Positions 59,553 through 64,000 of a DNA stretch of 64,000 bases are shown here, in pieces (position 1 is the stretch's first letter; every line of letters begins with the position of its first letter). The position numbers and the translations under genes were made by a program. The notes beneath the pieces are model-generated. The model ran no database searches and was not told the origin of the DNA. It saw only the letters and a program-made list of their open reading frames with translations. The DNA comes from Aminicenans sp964648465 (GTDB taxonomy: Bacteria; Acidobacteriota; Aminicenantia; Aminicenantales; Aminicenantaceae), in contig CAZYMU010000006.1 of NCBI GenBank assembly GCA_964648465.1, forward strand, positions 30,484-94,483, in the 5' to 3' direction.

Positions 59553-59803
59553 TATAAGCAGTATAAAACCAGTAAGAATTTGAGGGGATGGAGGAAGCGA
59601 CATTGAAAGATTTAGCCTTTCTGAGTCGATCTTCGAGGGAATCCGACAAAGTCGGGCCTGATGGATGTGTGAGCACTGTAGAATCAATGGAGCTGTGTTA
59701 ATTGTGGCTCGCGGACATTGTGGCGGTGCTTAAGATAAACATGCGGAGTTCCAGCAGAGCCGAGAAGATCGGGGAGGAAATGGCGTTAAAAATCTTAGTG
59801 GAG

Positions 59804-59835
59804 CGCAGACATGCCCTCAAATTCATTCGCTCCTC
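59804..59835 (+). repeat. 32-bp dispersed repeat, copy 1
   Basis: CGCAGACATGCCCTCAAATT then CATTCGCTCCTC. Related copies are at 61020 and 61802. They lie near the ends of genes in this region. Confidence 0.75.
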
Positions 59836-59890
59836 TTCTTCTTGCCTTCTAACCAGATATGCATTATTGCGATGAACCGAGTCAAAAAAA

Positions 59891-59903
59891 GGTACCTGGT
59901 ATC
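59891..59903. repeat. GGTACC-type dispersed palindrome
   Basis: GGTACCTGGTATC with a seven-A run before it and T-run after. Confidence 0.65.
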
Positions 59904-59974
59904 TTTTGAACAAAGGTGGGGCTTGACAAAGCAAGTATAAACATAAAAAATATTTGAATAATTTTGATAAAAGA

Positions 59975-61018
59975 ATGAGAGTATTTTTCGAAGAGATTTT
60001 CTCAGCACAAAACCCCCCACCAGGTTCTCGTGAGGGAATTCCTTACTGGACTTTCTGGCTTCTTCTCTGCATCATCCTGCTTTTATTGACTTTCATTTTC
60101 CTGCGAGACAAGGACTTAAGAAAGAAAGTGGATTCATTCTTTTTCGGAGCTAAGAAAAAGATAATTAAACTCAGACTTCAGGCAAGGCTCAAAAAACAGA
60201 AACAAAAAAAGAAAGAAATCTTCAAAGAATTAGGACAAAAGGCCTTTCAAAAAAGCATAGAACTTGAAGAAAACGAGTACTCCAATAATGAGCTTCGGAA
60301 AATGGAAGAAAATAAAAATAATCTCAATAAAGAATTCAAAGGTATCGAATCCAATATAGACAAGCTTAATTCAAGCCTTAAGGAAGATATCCAGAAGTAC
60401 GAAACACAAATCGCCAGGCAAAAATTAAGAAAAAAGCCTCATTACGAAAGCCTCCGCGAAAGTAAAAATAAAGAAAAGCAGATAGAAACAGAAATCGCTC
60501 AGATGCAAAATGACCTGGAAGCAGCAGCAAAAGAAATAAGTTCTTTAAAAACAGAGGCTGTGTTACAAGAAGAAAACAACAATCCTACGAAAAAAGTGGA
60601 AAAAACAGAAAAAAAGGAAATCAAAAAAAAGATAAATAATTTAGAATCAATAAAGGAAAAAACAGACCAGAAAATTACAATACTCGTTGGACAAAAATTA
60701 ATGCTAGAGAAAGAGAGCCAGAAATATCAAGAAAAAATCGATAGGTATGACGAAAAAATAAAAAACGCCGCAGAAGAGAAAAAAAAGCAGACTCAGGAAT
60801 TCCAAAAAGAAATCAAGGAATGGGAAAAGAGCAAGGCAAAGGTTTATGAGAAAATCAGAAACTTGGATAAGAAAGAAGAGCCTCTTTTTATGAAACTGGG
60901 GGAGCTGGCAGATAAATCAAGAATCGAACATAAGGAACTTGTTATATTCTATTCCAGGATAGACAGGACGAACAAACGTATTAATGATATAGGCAGACAG
61001 ATTAAAGAGTTGGAATAA
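59975..61018 (+). CDS. Membrane-anchored coiled-coil protein
   Basis: About 347 residues from ATG 59975 (a TTG at 59954 is possible). It has a short N-terminus and one transmembrane helix (WTFWLLLCIILLLLTFIFL, about 25-43). A very long, highly charged, Lys/Glu-rich coiled-coil runs to the end (KKQKQKKKEIFKELGQKAF ... KEEPLFMKLGELADKSRIEH). No enzyme motif is visible. It may be a structural or scaffolding protein at the inner membrane. It is unusually A-rich. No clear partner is nearby. Confidence 0.72.
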   Translation: MRVFFEEIFSAQNPPPGSREGIPYWTFWLLLCIILLLLTFIFLRDKDLRKKVDSFFFGAKKKIIKLRLQARLKKQKQKKKEIFKELGQKAFQKSIELEENEYSNNELRKMEENKNNLNKEFKGIESNIDKLNSSLKEDIQKYETQIARQKLRKKPHYESLRESKNKEKQIETEIAQMQNDLEAAAKEISSLKTEAVLQEENNNPTKKVEKTEKKEIKKKINNLESIKEKTDQKITILVGQKLMLEKESQKYQEKIDRYDEKIKNAAEEKKKQTQEFQKEIKEWEKSKAKVYEKIRNLDKKEEPLFMKLGELADKSRIEHKELVIFYSRIDRTNKRINDIGRQIKELE

Positions 61019-61019
61019 C

Positions 61020-61051
61020 CGCAGACATCCACTCAAATTCATTAGCTCTAC
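61020..61051 (+). repeat. 32-bp dispersed repeat, copy 2
   Basis: A divergent copy (CGCAGACATCCACTCAAATT then CATTAGCTCTAC) immediately after the coiled-coil gene stop. Confidence 0.6.
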
Positions 61052-61163
61052 CCTTTTTTGATTAAGAATTAAATGTTATGCTGAAGGAAATAGTAACGTA
61101 ATCTGCATATATAATGGATAATAAATAATGGTGTCGGCATTCTTTATGAATAATTCAGGAGTA

Positions 61164-61204
61164 CCTGGGTTATTCACGAGCCAAGCTTGCTGTAGATGCA
61201 AGGC
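61164..61204 (+). repeat. 41-bp repeat (copy of 48218-48258)
   Basis: CCTGGGTTATTCACGAGCC then AAGCTTGCTGTAGATGCAAGGC. It is in the 224-bp gap upstream of queH, flanked by two copies of TTTATGAATAATTCAGGA (61143 and 61225). Confidence 0.75.
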
Positions 61205-61242
61205 ACAGTGTGTGAAGCAATTTTTATGAATAATTCAGGAAG

Positions 61243-61782
61243 ATGAAGGAGCGAATGTTAGTCCACATCTGTTGTGCTCCTGACGCTCTTTATGTCATGG
61301 GCATTCTCAAAAACGACTTTGACATAAGCGGGTACTTCTACAATCCTAATATACATCCGCAAAAAGAATATAAGCTAAGACTTCAAGAAACAAAAAAAGT
61401 GGCTCGAATCATCGACTTTGACCTAATCGAAGAAGAATATGACGACAATAGGTGGTTCAAAATAACCAAAAAATACAAGCAAGAACCTGAGAAAGGAATA
61501 AGGTGTGATATCTGCTATGCAATACGACTGGAAAGGACGGCACGTAAAGCTGCAGAACTGGGCTTTAACAGCTTCACCACAGTCATGAGCCTGAGCCCCT
61601 GGAAAAAGGCAGATGTACTGAACAGAATAGGCAGGATGTTCGCCTCCAGGTACAAGATTCACTTTCTTGAGTCAAACTTCAAGAAAAAGGACGGTTTTCG
61701 TAAGAGCGTTGAACTGAGTAAACAGTACAAACTTTACCGCCAAAACTACTGCGGCTGCCTCTATTCAATGCGTAAGGATTGA
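61243..61782 (+). CDS. queH: Epoxyqueuosine reductase QueH
   Basis: A 179-residue QueH (DUF208). It has LVHICCAPDALYVMG, 'YFYNPNIHPQKEYKLR', EEEYDDNRWFK, EPEKGIRCDICYAIRLERTA, FTTVMSLSPWKKADV and QNYCGCLYSM. The CC, CxxC and CxC cysteines bind the iron-sulfur cluster and metal. It reduces epoxyqueuosine in tRNA to queuosine, the route used by many anaerobes in place of QueG. The start at 61243 or the ATG at 61255 (AAGGAG upstream) are both possible. Confidence 0.93.
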   Translation: MKERMLVHICCAPDALYVMGILKNDFDISGYFYNPNIHPQKEYKLRLQETKKVARIIDFDLIEEEYDDNRWFKITKKYKQEPEKGIRCDICYAIRLERTARKAAELGFNSFTTVMSLSPWKKADVLNRIGRMFASRYKIHFLESNFKKKDGFRKSVELSKQYKLYRQNYCGCLYSMRKD

Positions 61783-61801
61783 GGGATCTGATTTGGTTCA
61801 T

Positions 61802-61833
61802 CGCAGAAATGCCCTCAAATTCATTCGCTCCTC
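61802..61833 (+). repeat. 32-bp dispersed repeat, copy 3
   Basis: CGCAGAAATGCCCTCAAATT then CATTCGCTCCTC, reaching the last base of the convergent zinc-ribbon gene. Confidence 0.7.
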
Positions 61834-62524
61834 ATATTTTATTAAGTCTTATCTTTATCCCTCCAAAAAATGAGAGAATCAAATTAAAAAATAAGGCTCC
61901 AACAAATCCAACTATTCCGAGTATTATGAAACCGTATACTCCACCGAAAAGGCCGCACATAATTGTTGCGATCAGCTTCCCCTGCAGATCCCTGAGAAAG
62001 AGCGGGAAAATACTTGCTATCCCGGAAAAATAATCGACTGCACCTACAAAAGCCCCGAGAACAACCCCAAAGAAAAACCCGGTCAGACCAAAAAACAGGA
62101 GAAACGATATGGGATTAATAGAAGAAAATAGGTAGTAAGAATGTTCTTCTTTTGCAGTGCCTAAGCTTTGGTTTTTGTATTCATCAGATATTTCCACGCT
62201 ATCGGTATAAGAAAACTCTTTATTTCTGAATTTCCTACCGCAATATTCACATTCCTCTGCTTCGAGGTCATTCTCAAATCCACAATAAATACAAATCGTC
62301 TTTTTCTGACTAAGTGATTGAGGATTGGACTCAACCCAATTTTTTCCATCAAAACTATACCATTTCCCTGTTCTTGCACCTATTGTCCAGCGTTTTCCCG
62401 AATTATCTGTAAGCCGCAGCTTTTTTAGCCTGTCTTTAAATTCCCTGTCAGAAATCCTTCTCTGTCTGTATTTCAGTTTCAGATTTCTGAACTTATCCTC
62501 TATATCTTTAAACTCTTTTTCCAT
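61832..62524 (-). CDS. Zinc-ribbon membrane protein
   Basis: A 230-residue protein. It has a helical charged N-terminus (EFKDIEDKFRNLKLKYRQRR), a small 'RWTIGARTGKWYSFDGKNW' segment, and a zinc ribbon CIYCGFENDLEAEECEYCGR (CxxC...CxxC, about 77-96). Two to three transmembrane helices follow (ISFLLFFGLTGFFFGVVLGA, MCGLFGGVYGFIILGIVGFV). The function is unknown; ribbon-plus-membrane proteins of this sort are common. It converges on queH. Confidence 0.7.
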   Translation of the reverse strand: MEKEFKDIEDKFRNLKLKYRQRRISDREFKDRLKKLRLTDNSGKRWTIGARTGKWYSFDGKNWVESNPQSLSQKKTICIYCGFENDLEAEECEYCGRKFRNKEFSYTDSVEISDEYKNQSLGTAKEEHSYYLFSSINPISFLLFFGLTGFFFGVVLGAFVGAVDYFSGIASIFPLFLRDLQGKLIATIMCGLFGGVYGFIILGIVGFVGALFFNLILSFFGGIKIRLNKI

Positions 62525-62639
62525 TTCAACCCATCAATTCAGTTTATTTCTTTACCTGAGTTATTCTGCCCATTATATTCAAGACATCCATCATATGCAA
62601 GAAATATTCTACTTTCCCTCAAATTCATTGATACTTTAG

Positions 62640-62830
62640 CAGTCATGCGTAATTCCTTTATTTTCAACACATTTATAATTTGTTTATTATCAACAACTTA
62701 ACTGCAGTGCCCGATTTTTGTGCAAACTGTCGTTTCTTGAAGAAACTTATAAAGTTTTGCTTTAAATTGCAAGGTTTTTCCACAACTTTTCCACAGTTTC
62801 TGTGAAAAACTTTTGCCCCCAATATTTGCT
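62640..62830. promoter_or_regulatory. A+T-rich gap with a cluster of DnaA-box-like sites
   Basis: TTTTCCACA occurs at 62776-62784 and again at 62787-62795, and TGTGAAAAA (the inverse form TGTGNAWAA) at 62801-62809. A looser TTATCAACA is at 62697-62705. Three matches to TTWTNCACA in 34 bp stand out. It may be a DnaA-controlled region or origin-like site. dnaA, dnaN and gidA are not in the window. Confidence 0.4.
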
Positions 62831-62833
62831 TCT

Positions 62834-63811
62834 CTAAAACGAAAATTGTTTTATTACATCGAACAAATTATATCCTTTTATTGGATCAGGAATAAAAGAA
62901 AAAATAAAAATCAAGAGTATTAAAAATCCAACGAATTTTCTCCCGGACGACAACGGTACTTTCTCATCTGCAATGCGAGGATGCTTTAGCCCCAGGAAAG
63001 AAATGAGTAATGCCCAAACAAGCCACCCTACCCAGAAGAAAATCCCCATGACAATAAAAGCCACAAGGATTAATGGGACAAAACGCCTGGTCCTTTGCCC
63101 AAATATTGCATAGGAAATATGGCCGCCATCAAGCTGTCCAACCGGAAAGAGATTCAAGGCCGTGACAAGAATCCCTACCCACCCTGCAAAAGCAATAGGA
63201 TGGAGGATCAGATCGAAATTCTCTGATATCCCCTTGAAAATTATATTTCCAATAATTTTCAAGAGAAGGGGCTCTCCAAAAACAATACTCCCCTCGTGAG
63301 GAATAGAAGGAACTACTTTTGAAAGAGAAAGGCCGTAAATCAGAGTTGGAACAGCAAGCACAAACCCCGCTAACGGTCCTGCTGCCCCTATATCAAAAAG
63401 CTGCCGCTTTCTAGTAATAGGTGATTTGATCTTGATAAAAGCCCCCATTGTGCCGATTAATGTTGGAGCCGGAATAAAATAAGGAAGAGTAGCGTTTATT
63501 CTATAATAGCGGCATGTCAGGAAATGACCGAACTCATGGCAAAGCAAAATACTGAGGAGCACAACAGCATAGACCATACTCATGGATATGATTTGAGGGT
63601 CTTTAATAGAATCCACCAAGTCAATCGAAAGTTCAGAATTCTGGCTGATAACATCTGCATACTTATAACTAATACTCCACGTTATTCCTACAGAAAAAGT
63701 AGAAATGATTGTTACAACAAAGAGCAGAACATTCAGCCAGATCTTGGTTCTTACAAAAAAGGGCTCCTGCTTGAACCCATTGTTGGTAAAATTTACAGCT
63801 TTCTCTTCCAT
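62834..63811 (-). CDS. Site-2 protease family M50 metallopeptidase
   Basis: A 325-residue polytopic membrane protein with about six to eight helices. The zinc motif is LLCHEFGHFLTCR (HExxH, about 92-96) and the second motif ALNLFPVGQLDGGHISYA (LDG) is at about 238. 'IGTMGAFIKIKSPITRKRQLFDIG' is also typical of the family. It cleaves transmembrane segments of regulators inside the bilayer. No PDZ domain is visible. It stands alone, with the ferredoxin gene end upstream. Confidence 0.9.
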   Translation of the reverse strand: MEEKAVNFTNNGFKQEPFFVRTKIWLNVLLFVVTIISTFSVGITWSISYKYADVISQNSELSIDLVDSIKDPQIISMSMVYAVVLLSILLCHEFGHFLTCRYYRINATLPYFIPAPTLIGTMGAFIKIKSPITRKRQLFDIGAAGPLAGFVLAVPTLIYGLSLSKVVPSIPHEGSIVFGEPLLLKIIGNIIFKGISENFDLILHPIAFAGWVGILVTALNLFPVGQLDGGHISYAIFGQRTRRFVPLILVAFIVMGIFFWVGWLVWALLISFLGLKHPRIADEKVPLSSGRKFVGFLILLIFIFSFIPDPIKGYNLFDVIKQFSF

Positions 63812-63821
63812 TTATCTCGAT

Positions 63822-63853
63822 AAAAAAATAGGAGTGACATAAATCACTCCTAT
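63822..63853 (-). terminator. Intrinsic terminator of the ferredoxin gene
   Basis: On the minus strand a perfect ten-base stem (ATAGGAGTGA / TCACTCCTAT, 63828-63853, loop six) is followed by seven T. It lies 23 bp past the ferredoxin stop and between it and the M50 protease start. Confidence 0.9.
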
Positions 63854-63876
63854 CTTAAAACTTTAGTAAGTTATCC

Positions 63877-64000
63877 CTATTCTTTCAGTTTCGCAGATTT
63901 TATTTCAAGCTCTTCCCTTGTTTCTTTATGCTCAGGATCAGGGATACACGCTTCAACCGGACAAACAGCAGCACATTGAGATTCATCATAATGACCTACA
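63877..64000 (-). CDS. Ferredoxin, C-terminal part (runs off the window end)
   Basis: On the minus strand the frame is open from the window edge and gives VGHYDESQCAAVCPVEACIP, then DPEHKETREELEIKSAKLKE and a stop at 63877. ESQC-x3-CPVEAC is the second cluster motif of YfhL-type 2[4Fe-4S] ferredoxins, with their acidic C-terminal helix. The start is outside the window. It is an electron carrier. Confidence 0.85.
   Translation of the reverse strand, partial: VGHYDESQCAAVCPVEACIPDPEHKETREELEIKSAKLKE

Larger units (their letters stand above)
59553..59974 (+). other. 422-bp gap with repeats and no gene
   Basis: Repeats seen: the 32-bp CGCAGACATGCCCTCAAATT-type element at 59804-59835 and a GGTACC-type palindrome at 59891-59903. 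Short frames on both strands have no family features. No terminator with a clear T-run was found after the peptidase gene. Confidence 0.6.

Noticed and set aside
1..64000. tRNA, rRNA and prophage genes
   Set aside because: No cloverleaf, rRNA block or phage structural gene was recognised by eye in either strand.

Overview
The window is a stretch of chromosome from an uncultured-looking Gram-negative bacterium. Outer-membrane beta-barrel proteins, a Wzx/Wzy/Wzc-type surface-polysaccharide locus and rml/fnl nucleotide-sugar pathways point to a diderm. The short-form ThiC, QueH and a 2[4Fe-4S]-type ferredoxin suggest an anaerobe or facultative anaerobe. Composition is moderately A+T-rich, and the sugar-gene blocks are visibly richer in A+T than the flanks. 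An exosortase-associated style of glycan locus and the many small palindromic repeats would fit a Desulfobacterota, Nitrospirota or candidate-phylum genome, but the sequence alone does not settle the taxonomy.

Layout. 1-2950 (+): the end of a glycosyltransferase, a SAM methyltransferase and a secreted dockerin-like protein. 2980-9000 (-): an acyl carrier protein, an AMP-forming acyl ligase, a NAD-synthase-type enzyme and an N-acetyl-sugar amidotransferase, preceded by a membrane TPR protein. 9141-10446: a complete ISL3-family insertion sequence with perfect 25-bp ends and an 8-bp target duplication, next to two 86-bp tandem repeats. 10597-16002 (-): O-antigen ligase/polymerase, Wzc-like tyrosine autokinase and an outer-membrane barrel. 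16131-32129 (-): nucleotide-sugar and glycosyltransferase genes. These comprise a Pgl/WbpM-like dehydratase-aminotransferase-acyltransferase set, a deacetylase-formyltransferase pair, an initiating sugar transferase plus the stump of a second one, the complete UDP-L-FucNAc set (fnlABC) with a glycosyltransferase, two family-2 glycosyltransferases, a Wzy-like protein and another glycosyltransferase. 30.7-38.0 kb: a gene graveyard with broken wzx, methyltransferase, glycosyltransferase and gmd copies and a REP-type transposase remnant. An IS200-like element sits inside the methyltransferase. One intact methyltransferase and one intact wzx lie among them. 38012-41421 (-): rmlABCD. 41450-44288 (-): two secreted proteins of unknown function, the larger frameshifted. 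44.4-49.4 kb: an accessory island with two RelE-type modules, a MntA/HepT pair, an AAA/DUF4143-like ATPase, a lone receiver protein and its truncated duplicate, three copies of a 67-bp repeat and a possible group II intron stump. 49.6-52.8 kb (-): a NarL response regulator, a receiver-PAS histidine kinase and a TPR protein. 53.1-64 kb: housekeeping and envelope genes (thiC, an endonuclease-IV-like protein, a four-helix-bundle protein, fabH, a FadL-like porin, an M14 carboxypeptidase, a coiled-coil membrane protein, queH, a zinc-ribbon membrane protein, an M50 protease, and the end of a ferredoxin gene).

How it works together. The central 35 kb most plausibly makes and exports a surface heteropolysaccharide. 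A polyprenyl-phosphate sugar transferase starts the repeat unit. UDP-FucNAc, dTDP-rhamnose, an amino/acylamino-dideoxyhexose and perhaps an N-formyl sugar are added. Wzx flips the unit, Wzy/ligase-type proteins polymerise it, and the Wzc-like kinase with the outer-membrane barrel controls length and export. The ACP/ligase/amidotransferase operon may decorate the glycan. The graveyard, mosaic genes and insertion sequences show that the locus has been repeatedly rearranged.

The most notable observations are: (i) the ACP-ligase-NadE-amidotransferase operon; (ii) the IS200-like insertion whose removal restores an open frame in the interrupted methyltransferase; (iii) the stump of a second initiating transferase beside a deacetylase-formyltransferase cassette; (iv) gmd fragments lying in permuted order; (v) at least three families of dispersed palindromic repeats, one including two identical 55-bp perfect hairpins in opposite orientation.
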